Shown piece by piece: positions 26,734 through 36,302 of a DNA stretch of 64,000 nucleotides. Each line of letters begins with the position of its first letter. The stretch's first letter is position 1. This DNA is from Aquificaceae bacterium (lineage in GTDB: Bacteria > Aquificota > Aquificia > Aquificales > Aquificaceae): positions 62,001-126,000 of the forward strand of contig JBBFKQ010000002.1 in the NCBI GenBank assembly GCA_037481935.1, given 5' to 3'. A model generated the notes under the pieces. The model worked only from the letters and a program-made list of their open reading frames with translations, searched no databases and was not told the origin of the DNA. Position numbers and translations under genes: made by a program.

Positions 26734-27182
26734 ACCCTCTTGAATTTATTCCCGATGACAGAAGTTTAAGGATAGTAAAGTATGACCCAGAACATCCCAT
26801 ACTCTACTTCTGCCCAGCCTGCTGGAGCACCGTTTCAAAGGACGATAAAGTGTGTCCTAACTGCGGATATGACCTTACAGAGTTCCATCAGCTTCCATAC
26901 GAATACAAGCTCATAATGGCCCTTGAACATCCAGTGAAGGACATGAAAAAGAACGTTATATACACAGTGGGAAGAAAAGACTTAGAGCTTGCCCTGCCTC
27001 ACTTTGAGCTGATGGTAAACAGGGAAACAGACCCCATAATACTTATGGAGATTGCGGACGCTCTTTCGAGGATGAGCTCGCCAGAAGCCACAAACCTCCT
27101 GAGAAAACTGGCGCAGCACCGCTACCCTGTGGTGCGTTCAAGGGCTATCATGCACCTTCAGAAGAGAATCAGCGATGTATAA
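26730..27182 (+). CDS. Zinc-ribbon / HEAT-repeat protein
   Basis: 150 residues. A double CXXC zinc ribbon (FCPACWSTVSKDDKVCPNCGYDL, cysteines near 28, 31, 42 and 45) is followed by two or three HEAT-like helical pairs (TDPIILMEIADALSRM, EATNLLRKLAQHRYPVVRSRA). Start chosen from the 4-nt ATGA overlap; the ribosome site is weak. Probably a protein-interaction adaptor in the GTPase/c-di-GMP operon. Confidence 0.72.
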   Translation: MNPLEFIPDDRSLRIVKYDPEHPILYFCPACWSTVSKDDKVCPNCGYDLTEFHQLPYEYKLIMALEHPVKDMKKNVIYTVGRKDLELALPHFELMVNRETDPIILMEIADALSRMSSPEATNLLRKLAQHRYPVVRSRAIMHLQKRISDV

Positions 27183-28941
27183 CACTGGGTTAAAATCCCT
27201 TGTAAAAAGGGAGTTTCTTGAAAGAATAAAGATAAAGCCCCATTATCAGCCCATAGTAGACTTGAGTTCGGGAGACATACACGGCTACGAGGCACTGAGC
27301 AGGTTTGAGCTGGATGGGAAGAACTTTAGTCCATTGAAAATCTTCAGCATGGCTAAGGATATTGACGCAGCATCGGAGCTTGACCTTATGTGCAGGAAAG
27401 TTGCCCTTGAAAACTTTCCAAGGGACCTGAAGGGCAAACTCTTCCTGAATGTATACCCATCCTATCTTGTGTCTGAATACATGGGGAAGGGGCACACCAT
27501 GAGCTATGTGCTTGAGTCTGGCTTTAATCCCCGCAGCGTAGTCCTAGAACTCACAGAAGCAGAAAAGGTGCAGGATATGAGGCTTTTAAAGGGTGCCCTA
27601 AGCCACTACAAGGATATGGGCTTTCATGTTGGCATAGACGACATAGGCACGGGCTTTAACTCCCTTGAACACCTCTTAAACCTTGAGGGGCTACTAGACT
27701 ACGTAAAGCTTCCGAGGGAGCTTATAAATGGCGTTTCAAGAAGCAAAATAAGACATAGTCTTATAAAGGTTCTTACGGAGGTGTCCCTCAGTATAGGTGC
27801 AAGGCCCATATACGAGGGGCTCGAAAAGCAAGAAGACCTTCTTGTGCTCTGTCAGGACTTTGACGCCCACCTCTTTCAGGGTTTCTACTTCTCATTACCC
27901 CTTTCTCCAGAAGATTTGAGAAACTTCAAGCTGGAGGCGAGACTGTGTCTGTGTTCTCAGGATAAGGGTCTGCACGGCGTAGACTTGCGTATCCTCCATG
28001 TTAAAGGTGAGGAGAAGTTTGGCTCATTTCTGGAAAGAGTAGAAGAGTTTCAGGACAGGTATACTCTTCTGGATATGGATGGAAACTTATACCTTCTTGA
28101 CCTGTGGAAGTTAAAAAGCCAGCTTAACCACATAAAAAGGAACCTTTATTACTACAGGAACATCAGAGAAGCTACAGGTCTTATGAAGGAGGTCTTTGTG
28201 AGCGTTGAAAACCTACCAGAGGTAGACACGAGCAATTCTAACTTAAGGAACCTCTTTGACCTGGTTACCTCCTCAGACTGGGAGGTTTTTGTCCTTGGAA
28301 AGGGGAATGGTGCTCTGAGGGTGATTGAAAAGCATAACCTTATAGACTACCTTCACAGGAAGCTCACAAAGGAACTTCTTGAGAGCAACCCCCTAACCCA
28401 ACTGCCAGGAAACAGGTCTATAGAGGAGACCATAAAAAGACTGGGAAATTCTGGCTATGACTTCTATGTCTGTTATCTTGACATAGACAACTTTAAAGCC
28501 TTTAACGACGCCTACGGTTTTTATGCGGGGGACCAGATGATAAAAAAGGTGGGCTTTCTGCTCAAAAACTTTGAGAGCGAGAACGTTGGCAGGGTCTTTG
28601 TAGGGCATGTAGGAGGAGATGACTTTGTCCTTATACTCTGGGATACTGCCCTGGAGGATGTAAAAGGCAAACTATTTGAGCTATTAAAGAACCTGAAGGC
28701 GAACCTCCTTGAGTTTTACAGTCCTGAAGACATACAGAGAGGCTACTTTATGGCAAGGAGCAGGGAGGAGGAAATAAGAGAGTTTCCCCTGGCGGATGTT
28801 TCCATGGTGCTCGTGAAGGGCTCTCCTGACCCACTGGACATATCCAGAAGGTCTGCTCAGCTCAAGAAGAAAGCAAAGTCTGTAAGAGGCAGTGTGCTTG
28901 TGGTGGAGGGTCTTAACGAAATCTTAACAATTGACCTGTAA
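27175..28941 (+). CDS. EAL-GGDEF c-di-GMP signalling protein
   Basis: 588 residues with the unusual order EAL first (~10-250), GGDEF last (~410-570). EAL side: GYEALSRF, NVYPSYL, VLELTEAE, DDIGTGFNS, all motifs close to those of active phosphodiesterases. GGDEF side: the signature is GGDDF in HVGGDDFVLIL, with DIDNFKAFND before it, so cyclase activity is plausible but uncertain. A linker (~265-400) has no obvious domain. No membrane segments. It closes the Pho-box D operon, and its last nine codons and stop double as the pstS promoter. Confidence 0.88.
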   Translation: MYNTGLKSLVKREFLERIKIKPHYQPIVDLSSGDIHGYEALSRFELDGKNFSPLKIFSMAKDIDAASELDLMCRKVALENFPRDLKGKLFLNVYPSYLVSEYMGKGHTMSYVLESGFNPRSVVLELTEAEKVQDMRLLKGALSHYKDMGFHVGIDDIGTGFNSLEHLLNLEGLLDYVKLPRELINGVSRSKIRHSLIKVLTEVSLSIGARPIYEGLEKQEDLLVLCQDFDAHLFQGFYFSLPLSPEDLRNFKLEARLCLCSQDKGLHGVDLRILHVKGEEKFGSFLERVEEFQDRYTLLDMDGNLYLLDLWKLKSQLNHIKRNLYYYRNIREATGLMKEVFVSVENLPEVDTSNSNLRNLFDLVTSSDWEVFVLGKGNGALRVIEKHNLIDYLHRKLTKELLESNPLTQLPGNRSIEETIKRLGNSGYDFYVCYLDIDNFKAFNDAYGFYAGDQMIKKVGFLLKNFESENVGRVFVGHVGGDDFVLILWDTALEDVKGKLFELLKNLKANLLEFYSPEDIQRGYFMARSREEEIREFPLADVSMVLVKGSPDPLDISRRSAQLKKKAKSVRGSVLVVEGLNEILTIDL

Positions 28942-28944
28942 ACT
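28912..28944 (+). promoter_or_regulatory. Pho-box promoter E of pstSCAB
   Basis: CTTAACG (28912), AAAT, CTTAACA (28923), 9 nt, TAAACT (28939-28944), whose TAA is the stop codon of the EAL-GGDEF gene. pstS has a 29-nt gap with AAGGAGGT. As pst is a classic PhoB target, this site anchors the interpretation of the other four. Confidence 0.85.
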
Positions 28945-28973
28945 TATAGCAAAATCCTTAAGGAGGTGCTAAA

Positions 28974-29978
28974 ATGAGAAAGAGGATGCTCAAGACGGCT
29001 GTCCTTTCAATGGGAGCTATAGCTCTCATGTCAGTGCCTGCCAAGGCACAGCAGGTAATCAAGATTGACGGCTCTTCCACCGTCTATCCCATAACGGAGG
29101 GCGTGGCAGAGGAGTTCCAGAAGGCTAAGAAGGGTGCGGTAAAGGTCACTGTGGGTATCTCCGGAACAGGTGGTGGCTTCAAGAAGTTCTGCAGAGCTGA
29201 AACAGACATATCCAACGCCTCAAGGCCCATCCTTGCAAAGGAGATGGAGGAGTGCAGGAAGAACGGCGTTCAGTATATTGAGCTCCCAGTGGCCTACGAC
29301 GGTCTTGCCGTGGTGGTAAACCCCAGAAACAACTGGGCAACATGCATGACGGTGGAACAGCTGAAGGAAATCTGGAAGCCCGAGTCTCAGGGCAAAAAGT
29401 TCATGTGGTCAGACCTTGACCCCAAATGGCCCAGAGAAGAGATAAAGCTCTGCGGTCCTGGCTCTGACTCTGGAACCTTTGACTACTTTACGGAGGCAAT
29501 AGTGGGTAAAGCAAAGGCTTCAAGGGGTGATTACCTTGCCTCCGAAGATGACAATGTGCTGGTGCAGTTTGCCCAGAGGGAAAGGGGAGCCATATGCTAC
29601 TTTGGACTTGCCTATGTGGAAGAGAACAAGGGTAAGGTGAAGGCAATTCAGATTAAGAACCCCAAGACGGGTCAGTGTGTGGCACCCACTTATGATACAG
29701 TTCAGAAGGGTACCTATCAGCCCCTTTCTAGGCCTCTCTTCATATACGTGAACGCAAAGGCAGTTCAGGAAAGACCTGAAGTCAGAGAGTTTGTGGAGTT
29801 CTATCTTAAAAATGCTGGAAAGATATCCAAGCAAGTGGGCTACATAGCACTACCCGACAGAGCTTATAAACTTGCCGAGGAAAGGTTCAACAAGAGAGTG
29901 CTTGGCACCGTCTTTGGCGGTGAGCCCGAGGTGGGTTTGACAATAGATGAGCTCCTCAAGAGGGAAGCCAAGCAATGA
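28974..29978 (+). CDS. pstS: Periplasmic phosphate-binding protein
   Basis: 334 residues with a signal peptide (basic RKRMLK, hydrophobic core, AKAQQ cleavage region). Phosphate ligand motifs are visible: [16 protein letters not shown] and SGTFDYF. It captures phosphate for the PstCAB importer. Strong ribosome site. Four cysteines in the mature part are unusual compared with E. coli PstS and may form disulfides. It overlaps pstC by 4 nt. Confidence 0.96.
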   Translation: MRKRMLKTAVLSMGAIALMSVPAKAQQVIKIDGSSTVYPITEGVAEEFQKAKKGAVKVTVGISGTGGGFKKFCRAETDISNASRPILAKEMEECRKNGVQYIELPVAYDGLAVVVNPRNNWATCMTVEQLKEIWKPESQGKKFMWSDLDPKWPREEIKLCGPGSDSGTFDYFTEAIVGKAKASRGDYLASEDDNVLVQFAQRERGAICYFGLAYVEENKGKVKAIQIKNPKTGQCVAPTYDTVQKGTYQPLSRPLFIYVNAKAVQERPEVREFVEFYLKNAGKISKQVGYIALPDRAYKLAEERFNKRVLGTVFGGEPEVGLTIDELLKREAKQ

Positions 29979-30898
29979 CCCTTTCTCTTGGTGCAAAAAA
30001 GGCAATAGACATCGCCCTGTATGCCTTCCTTATGGTGATGGGGGCGGTGTCGGTCTTTGTAACCTTTGCCATAGTATGGGTTCTCGTTGGAGACACGATA
30101 AAGTTCTTCACCCACCCCGAAGGGGGTGGCTTCCCCACCTCCCTTATAAGGTTTTTTACGGAAACACAGTGGACGCCCACCTTTTACAACAAACAGATAG
30201 GCATATGGCCGCTTGTCAATGGCACCTTTTTGATAGCTCTTATATCCATGATAGTGGCTGTTCCCCTTGGAATAGCGGTTGCAGTTTATTTGAGTGAGTA
30301 TGCAAGCTGGAAGGTGAGAGAAACAGTAAAGCCTTGGCTTGATTTTCTTGAGGCTGTTCCTACAGTTGTTTATGGCTACTTTGCCCTCCTGCTGGTTACA
30401 CCTGTTCTTCAGAAATTCTTTTCCCTCTTTGGTATAGCCATGGAAGGTATGAACGCCCTGTCTCCTGGAGTAGTCATAGGAATAATGATACTTCCCTACA
30501 CCGCCTCCATGATAGAGGATTCTTTCAAAGGAGTCCCCCAGTATCTCAGGGAGGCATCTTATTCACTTGGGGCTTCGAAGCTCAGGACTGCCCTTCTTGT
30601 AGTCCTTCCCGCTGCAAAGTCAGGGGTGCTTTCAGCATATCTTCTTGGCTTTTCAAGGGCAATAGGTGAAACTATGGTGGTGGCTGTGGCCGCTGGCATG
30701 TATCCCCAGATTACTGCCAATCCCCTCCAGCCCATACAGACCATAACTGGATACATCGTTCAAGTGGCCCTTGGAGACCTGCCCTTTGGCTCCTTTGAGT
30801 ATCTTTCCATATTTGCTGCGGGTTTTACACTCTTTGCTATTACGCTCCTTCTAAATTCCATAGCGGTTTATCTGAAATCTAAAGCAGTGGGGTATTAA
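29975..30898 (+). CDS. pstC: Phosphate ABC transporter permease PstC
   Basis: 307 residues, six transmembrane helices. The EAA loop is REASYSLGASKLRTALLVVLPAAKSG, normal for PstC; FLEAVPTVVYGYFALLLV is a family block. Works with PstA and PstB to import phosphate. One nt before pstA. Confidence 0.95.
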   Translation: MTLSLGAKKAIDIALYAFLMVMGAVSVFVTFAIVWVLVGDTIKFFTHPEGGGFPTSLIRFFTETQWTPTFYNKQIGIWPLVNGTFLIALISMIVAVPLGIAVAVYLSEYASWKVRETVKPWLDFLEAVPTVVYGYFALLLVTPVLQKFFSLFGIAMEGMNALSPGVVIGIMILPYTASMIEDSFKGVPQYLREASYSLGASKLRTALLVVLPAAKSGVLSAYLLGFSRAIGETMVVAVAAGMYPQITANPLQPIQTITGYIVQVALGDLPFGSFEYLSIFAAGFTLFAITLLLNSIAVYLKSKAVGY

Positions 30899-30899
30899 G

Positions 30900-31844
30900 A
30901 TGGAACAGAGTATTGAAGTCAAAGGAGAGCTGGAAACGAGGCTGAAGGATTTTGATATAGAAGCCTACATAAAGGGTGTAAGGAAAAGAGACAGAATTTT
31001 TGAAGCTGTGGGTATGATAGCCACTTTTCTTGTGCTTCTTTTTCTGTTTGCAATAGCCGTAGACCTCCTAATTGATGGATGGGTGAGGATAAAGGACCCA
31101 GGTTTCTACACCTCTTACCCCTCAAGGTTTCCCGAGCAGGCAGGCATACTTTCCTCCTGGGTAGGAACGGTCTATGTGATGCTCGGAGCCATATTCTGGG
31201 CTGTGGTGCTTGGAATTCCTGCAGGCATATACCTTGAAGAGTATGGTGGTAAGGGGAAGATAGCAAGAATAATAGAGGCAAACATTTCTAATCTTGCTGC
31301 TGTTCCATCTATAGTGTACGGTCTTTTAGCTCTTGGCGTGTTTGTTTACAGGTTTGAGTTTGGTGAGAGTGTCCTGACAGCAGGGCTTACCCTTGGGCTT
31401 CTGATGCTTCCGGTTGTTGTGGTTGCTACAAGAGAATCCATAAGGAGGATACCCAGGTCCATTAGGGAGGCCGCCTATGCCCTTGGAGCCACAAGGTGGG
31501 AAACCCTTTTCCATCACATACTACCCTACTCGCTTGGAGGAATATTCACCGGTCTCATAATCGCAGCTTCAAGGGCAATCGGGGAAACCGCACCTCTTAT
31601 AACCATAGGAGCTCTCACCTTTATAGCCTTCCTACCTCCAGCGCCTTGGGAGGACTTTTTGGGTATGCTCAAGTCCCCCTTTACAGTTCTTCCCATACAG
31701 ATGTACAACTGGGTTTCAAGGCCTCAGGAGGCCTTTCATACAAACGCGGCAGCGGCTGGCTTTATACTTCTAGTTATAGCCCTTCTTATGAACTCCATCG
31801 CCTTCTATCTGAGGTTTAAAGTAAGGAGGAAATACCAATGGTAA
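30900..31844 (+). CDS. pstA: Phosphate ABC transporter permease PstA
   Basis: 314 residues, six transmembrane helices after a ~40-residue charged N-terminus. EAA loop [26 protein letters not shown] and the block [16 protein letters not shown] identify it. Overlaps pstB by 7 nt. Confidence 0.95.
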   Translation: MEQSIEVKGELETRLKDFDIEAYIKGVRKRDRIFEAVGMIATFLVLLFLFAIAVDLLIDGWVRIKDPGFYTSYPSRFPEQAGILSSWVGTVYVMLGAIFWAVVLGIPAGIYLEEYGGKGKIARIIEANISNLAAVPSIVYGLLALGVFVYRFEFGESVLTAGLTLGLLMLPVVVVATRESIRRIPRSIREAAYALGATRWETLFHHILPYSLGGIFTGLIIAASRAIGETAPLITIGALTFIAFLPPAPWEDFLGMLKSPFTVLPIQMYNWVSRPQEAFHTNAAAAGFILLVIALLMNSIAFYLRFKVRRKYQW

Positions 31845-32656
31845 ACCCTGCTAAAATGTTAGAAGAGAGGAAAGTGGTGCAGAGCACTGGTCCAATCAAT
31901 GTAAAACTTGAAGTAAGGAATTTTAACTTCCATTATGGGAACTTTCACGCCCTGAAGAACATAAACTTTCCCATTCACGAGAAAAGGGTAACCGCCATAA
32001 TAGGCCCCTCTGGCTGTGGAAAGACCACTCTTCTGAGAGCCTTCAACCGCATGCACGACCTCTATCCCGGTGCCCGCTACCAGGGGGAGATAGTTATGTA
32101 TCCAGACGGTATAAACCTTATAGATGGAAAAACAGACCCCCTCAGGGTGCGCATGCGCATAGGCATGGTCTTCCAGAAACCCAACCCCTTCCCAAAAAGC
32201 ATATACGAAAATGTGGCATATGGGCTGAAAATAAGGGGTATAAAGAACAAAAAGCTTCTGGACGAGGCAGTAGAAAAGGCCCTTGTGGGTGCAGCCCTCT
32301 GGGACGAGGTAAAGGATAGGCTCCATGTGAACGCCTACTCCCTTTCCGGTGGTCAGCAGCAGAGGCTGTGCATTGCAAGGGCAATAGCTGTAGAGCCTGA
32401 GGTGCTTCTCTTTGACGAGCCTACCTCTGCCCTTGACCCCATATCTACCGCCAAGATAGAGGACCTCATAGTGGAGCTAAAGCACAGGATTACCATAGTA
32501 ATCGTTACCCATAACATGCAACAGGCGGCAAGGATATCGGATTACACCGCCTTCATGTATCTTGGAGAGCTTGTAGAGTTTGGACCCACGGAGAAGATAT
32601 TCACAAAGCCCGAGAAGAAGCTCACAGAAGACTACATCACAGGAAGGTTTGGATAA
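31838..32656 (+). CDS. pstB: Phosphate ABC transporter ATPase PstB
   Basis: 272 residues. Walker [10 protein letters not shown], signature [14 protein letters not shown], Walker [15 protein letters not shown]-loop [13 protein letters not shown], all as in PstB. No phoU, phoB or phoR gene follows in the window. Confidence 0.97.
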   Translation: MVNPAKMLEERKVVQSTGPINVKLEVRNFNFHYGNFHALKNINFPIHEKRVTAIIGPSGCGKTTLLRAFNRMHDLYPGARYQGEIVMYPDGINLIDGKTDPLRVRMRIGMVFQKPNPFPKSIYENVAYGLKIRGIKNKKLLDEAVEKALVGAALWDEVKDRLHVNAYSLSGGQQQRLCIARAIAVEPEVLLFDEPTSALDPISTAKIEDLIVELKHRITIVIVTHNMQQAARISDYTAFMYLGELVEFGPTEKIFTKPEKKLTEDYITGRFG

Positions 32657-32665
32657 AATATCTCT

Positions 32666-33088
32666 GTGTTCCACTACCGCAGGCGTGTGCAGTTCTACGA
32701 GACTGATGCTCAGGGTATAGTGCATCACTCTAACTACTTCAGATACTTTGAGGAGGCAAGGGGGGAGCTCCTCCGCTCCTTAGGATACCCATACTCACAA
32801 CTCAGAAAAGATGGCTTTGAGGTAGTGCTCATATCTGCCAGCTGTGAGTTTTTAAAGCCACTTTATTATGATGAGGAGTTTACGATTGAGTTGAGCCTTT
32901 CTCACATAGACCGCTTTACCTTTTCCTTCCAGTATCTTCTCAGGTCTTCAGAGCTTCTGAGAGCCAGAGGAAACACGAAGCACTGCGTCGTAAAAGAAGG
33001 CAGAATAGTGTCCATACCATCGGAGGTAAAGGAGAGACTTATCCAATCTTTTTCAGGTCTCTGTAGGCATTCAGAAAACCAGAGATGA
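32666..33088 (+). CDS. YbgC-like acyl-CoA thioesterase (4HBT hotdog)
   Basis: 140 residues, GTG start. The hotdog motif RVQFYETDAQGIVHHSNYFRYFEEAR contains the catalytic aspartate of the 4-hydroxybenzoyl-CoA thioesterase type. The family hydrolyses short acyl-CoAs. There is no clear ribosome site, and TAAAAT (32654-32659, overlapping the pstB stop) lies 6 nt from the GTG, so a leaderless start is possible. Its last 50 nt overlap the convergent AtpZ-like gene. Confidence 0.85.
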   Translation: MFHYRRRVQFYETDAQGIVHHSNYFRYFEEARGELLRSLGYPYSQLRKDGFEVVLISASCEFLKPLYYDEEFTIELSLSHIDRFTFSFQYLLRSSELLRARGNTKHCVVKEGRIVSIPSEVKERLIQSFSGLCRHSENQR

Positions 33089-33251
33089 TGCCTATAAAAA
33101 AGAAAAAGAGCATTCCAAAGGGAAAGATTCTGAGCCCAAAAAGCCCTTCCATCAGCCACCGGTCAAAGGCATATCCCACCAACAGCCCTGCTATTATGCC
33201 ACCCAGCAGGTTAAAGCCTACCGTCAGGGCAAGAAAGTCTTTACCCTTCAT
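33039..33251 (-). CDS. AtpZ/AtpI-like small membrane protein
   Basis: 70 residues, two transmembrane helices: GFNLLGGIIAGLLVGYAFDRWL, then FPFGMLFFFFIGIISGFLNAYRDLKK. This is the pattern of AtpZ/AtpI, which accompany F-type ATP synthase and help ion loading or ring assembly. It overlaps the CusA stop by 4 nt and so lies at the end of the metal efflux operon rather than with atp genes. Confidence 0.75.
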   Translation of the reverse strand: MKGKDFLALTVGFNLLGGIIAGLLVGYAFDRWLMEGLFGLRIFPFGMLFFFFIGIISGFLNAYRDLKKIG

Positions 33252-36200
33252 CTCTTAAAAGTATACAGTGCAGGCAAAACAAACAGGGCTGTAAGAAAGG
33301 AGGAGACAACTCCCCCCAGCATGGGCAGAGCTATGCGGGATATGACCTCCGCGCCCGTTCCCTGAAGGTAAACCGCTGGCACAAGCCCGGCTACCACCGT
33401 AAGCATGGTCATGCTCTTGGGTCTTATCCTCTTGACGGCACCCTCGTATACGGCCTCTTCAAAACTCTTCTCCCCACGCCGTTCGAGGGCTTTCATTATG
33501 TAAACAACCATCACTATACCCATCTCTGCGGCGATACCAAGAAGGGCAAGAAAGCCTGCTATTGACGCTATGGAAAGTTTGTAGTCAAAGAGCCACATAA
33601 GGAAGAAGCCTCCAAAAAGGGAAGAGGGCAGAGTAAATAGGACAAGCAGAGTTTCAAAGAGCCTCCCAAGGCTCAGATACACGAGAAGGACTATGGTAAG
33701 GAGCACGAGGGGAACTATAACCCTCAGGTCTTCCATAGCTCTCTTCCAGTATTCAAACTGACCGCTCCACTCATAAAAATAGCCCGATGGCAAGTTTATA
33801 CCCTCCTTTATCCTTTTTTCTCCCTCTTCCAATATCCTTCCTAGGTCGGCGCCCGGCTCAGGGGTTATGTAAACATAGGCAACCAGCATACCGTTCTCTG
33901 ACTTTATCTCGGCAGGGCTTTCTAACCTCTTTATCTCTGCTACCGCACTGAGGGGGACCAGCCTGTCTCCAAGGGGCAGCATGAGCCTCTCAAGGTCTTC
34001 TCTGTAATCTCTTGGAATTCCTAAGGTTATGGAATACCTTTCTCTGTCGCTTAGGTAAACGGAGACTGGACTGTTGGCAAGAAGGGTTTCCACCGCAGAG
34101 GCTATGTCCTCAAGGTTCAGTCCGTAGAGCAACAGCCTGTCCCTGTCTGGCTTTATCTCAAGGTATGTGGCACCCCCTACTCTCTCTGCGTAAAGGCTCA
34201 TCACACCCTCTATACCCTGAAGGACCCTTTCAAACTCAAGCACAAGCCTTGAGAGCTCTTCTACATCTCTGCCGTAAACCTTTATGCCAAGGGGAGTCCT
34301 TATGCCAGTGGTAATCATGTCTATCCTTCCCTTTATGGGCATAGTCCAGCTGTTTACAAGCCCCGGAAGCTGAAGGGCTCTGTCCAGCTCTGCGATTAGC
34401 CTTTCGTAGGTCATACCTTCCCTCCACTGGCTCTCAGGCTTTAGCACTATGGTAGTTTCTATCATGGAGAGGGGTGCGGGGTCTGTGGGGGTGTTTGCCC
34501 TTCCTGCCTTTCCAAAGACGCTTTCTACCTCAGGAAAGCTCTTTATGATTCTGTCCTGAAGGGTTATGAGCCTCTGGGCTTCCTGAATGGAAATACCCGG
34601 GGCTGTGATGGGCATGTAAAGGAGCGTGCCTTCCCTCAGGTCTGGCATAAACTCCCTTCCAAGGTTTCTGTAGAGAAGGTATGTGAGGGGTATGGAAAGA
34701 AGGGCAAACGCGAGGAAAAGATATCTGAGCCTCAGAGAAAGGTAAAAGAGGGGGGAGTAGAGGCTTATAAGTCCCTTTACGATGGGGTTTTTCTCCTCGG
34801 GAAGTTGTCTTCCCCTTCCAAGGTAGTAGAGAAGGGAGGGAAAGAGAAGGATACTGAGAAGGGACGCCACCAGCATGGCGAAGGTTTTGGTAAGCACAAG
34901 GGGTTCAAAAAGTCTTCCTGCCTGTCCCTTGAGGGCAAGCATGGGAACGAAGGACACTGCCACCACAAGAAGGGCAAAGAATATGGGCTTTCCCACCTCG
35001 GAGACAGACTCCACTATGGCAGTCTCTATATCCTTTCCCTCCTCCCTTTTCCTTGAAAAGGCTTCCACCAGCACAATGCCCGCATCCACCATAGTTCCTA
35101 TGGCTATGGCTATGCCACCAAGGGACATGATGTTGGAGTTTATGCCAAGGTGGTTCATGAGAATAAAGGTGCCAAACAGAGAAAGCAGGAGAAATACAAC
35201 GATAGAAAGGCTAAGAGTCAGGCTGAGCAAGAATATGCCCACAACCACCACAACCACCACAGACTCTTCCAGCAATACCCTCCACAGGTGCCTTATTGCC
35301 CTCTCTATAAGGTCAGACCTGTCGTATACGGGCACAATTTTCACATCCTCAGGCAGTCCTGCCCTGACCTCTTCCAGCTTCCTCTTTACCTCCCTTATGG
35401 TCTTGTAGGCGTCCGCACCGTATCGCATCACCACTATTCCCCCCACCGTGTTTCCAAGACCGTTAAGGTCTGCGGTGCCCATCCTCAGAGCTGGAGTTTC
35501 CACCACCTTACCTATGTCACCCACCCTTATGGGTATTCCTCTCACATCTTTTACAACCGCCTTTTCTATATCCTCTTTGCTCCCCACATAACCTCTTAGC
35601 CTTACCGTAAACTCTCTGCCACCAAACTCCACATACTTTCCACCCGCTTCTATGTTTGAGCCTTTTACTGCTCTGGCGACCTCCTCAAGGGAGACCCCGT
35701 AAAGGGAGAGAAGCTCAGGCTTTAACACCACCCTGTATTCTTTTTCAAAGCCCCCCACACTTGCCACTTCCGCCACATCAGGCACAGACAGCAGGGCATA
35801 CCTTATGTAAAAGTTCTGAAAGCTCCAGAGCTCATCAAGGCTTCTCCTCTCCGAATAGAGGGCATACTGATAGACCCAGCCAAGTCCCGTGGCGTCGGGA
35901 CCTATCTCCACCCTTGCCTGCTGGGGCAGTTGGCTTCTTATGGAGGAGAGCTTTTCCAGAACCCTTGAGCGTGCCCAGTAGAGGTCAGTCCCATCCTCAA
36001 ATATCACATACACCAGAGAATAGTTGGGCATGGAGTAGCCCCTTACCGCCTTTACTCTGGGAAGTCCCAGCATGGCAGAGCTGAGGGGGTATGTGAGCTG
36101 GTTTTCTATAACCTGAGGAGCCTGCCCCATCCACTCAGAGTATAGGATAACCTGTGTGTCTGTGAGGTCTGGGAGAGCGTCTATGGGAGTTTTTCTCAAA

Positions 36201-36286
36201 GATTCAAGACCATAAAGCACAAGAAAAGCCATGAGGATAAGGGTTATAAACCTGTATCTCAGAAGAAATTCGGTCAATGCCTTCAC
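33248..36286 (-). CDS. cusA: Copper/silver RND efflux pump (CusA-type)
   Basis: 1012 residues, RND family. TM4 reads GGIAIAIGTMVDAGIVLVEAF, the pattern of monovalent Cu/Ag pumps (CusA) rather than the CzcA type. Two large periplasmic loops and twelve helices in the usual order; the MGQAPQVIENQLTYPL and AVRGYSMPNYS blocks are typical. Works with the CusB-like adaptor and TolC-like channel encoded at the operon start. Accessory copper proteins in between support the substrate. Confidence 0.93.
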   Translation of the reverse strand: MKALTEFLLRYRFITLILMAFLVLYGLESLRKTPIDALPDLTDTQVILYSEWMGQAPQVIENQLTYPLSSAMLGLPRVKAVRGYSMPNYSLVYVIFEDGTDLYWARSRVLEKLSSIRSQLPQQARVEIGPDATGLGWVYQYALYSERRSLDELWSFQNFYIRYALLSVPDVAEVASVGGFEKEYRVVLKPELLSLYGVSLEEVARAVKGSNIEAGGKYVEFGGREFTVRLRGYVGSKEDIEKAVVKDVRGIPIRVGDIGKVVETPALRMGTADLNGLGNTVGGIVVMRYGADAYKTIREVKRKLEEVRAGLPEDVKIVPVYDRSDLIERAIRHLWRVLLEESVVVVVVVGIFLLSLTLSLSIVVFLLLSLFGTFILMNHLGINSNIMSLGGIAIAIGTMVDAGIVLVEAFSRKREEGKDIETAIVESVSEVGKPIFFALLVVAVSFVPMLALKGQAGRLFEPLVLTKTFAMLVASLLSILLFPSLLYYLGRGRQLPEEKNPIVKGLISLYSPLFYLSLRLRYLFLAFALLSIPLTYLLYRNLGREFMPDLREGTLLYMPITAPGISIQEAQRLITLQDRIIKSFPEVESVFGKAGRANTPTDPAPLSMIETTIVLKPESQWREGMTYERLIAELDRALQLPGLVNSWTMPIKGRIDMITTGIRTPLGIKVYGRDVEELSRLVLEFERVLQGIEGVMSLYAERVGGATYLEIKPDRDRLLLYGLNLEDIASAVETLLANSPVSVYLSDRERYSITLGIPRDYREDLERLMLPLGDRLVPLSAVAEIKRLESPAEIKSENGMLVAYVYITPEPGADLGRILEEGEKRIKEGINLPSGYFYEWSGQFEYWKRAMEDLRVIVPLVLLTIVLLVYLSLGRLFETLLVLFTLPSSLFGGFFLMWLFDYKLSIASIAGFLALLGIAAEMGIVMVVYIMKALERRGEKSFEEAVYEGAVKRIRPKSMTMLTVVAGLVPAVYLQGTGAEVISRIALPMLGGVVSSFLTALFVLPALYTFKR

Positions 36287-36302
36287 TTAAACACCCCCCA
36301 TC

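Noticed and set aside
34805-36084. Plus-strand ORFs across the cusA gene
   Set aside because: Antisense shadows of a 1012-residue RND pump with intact motifs.
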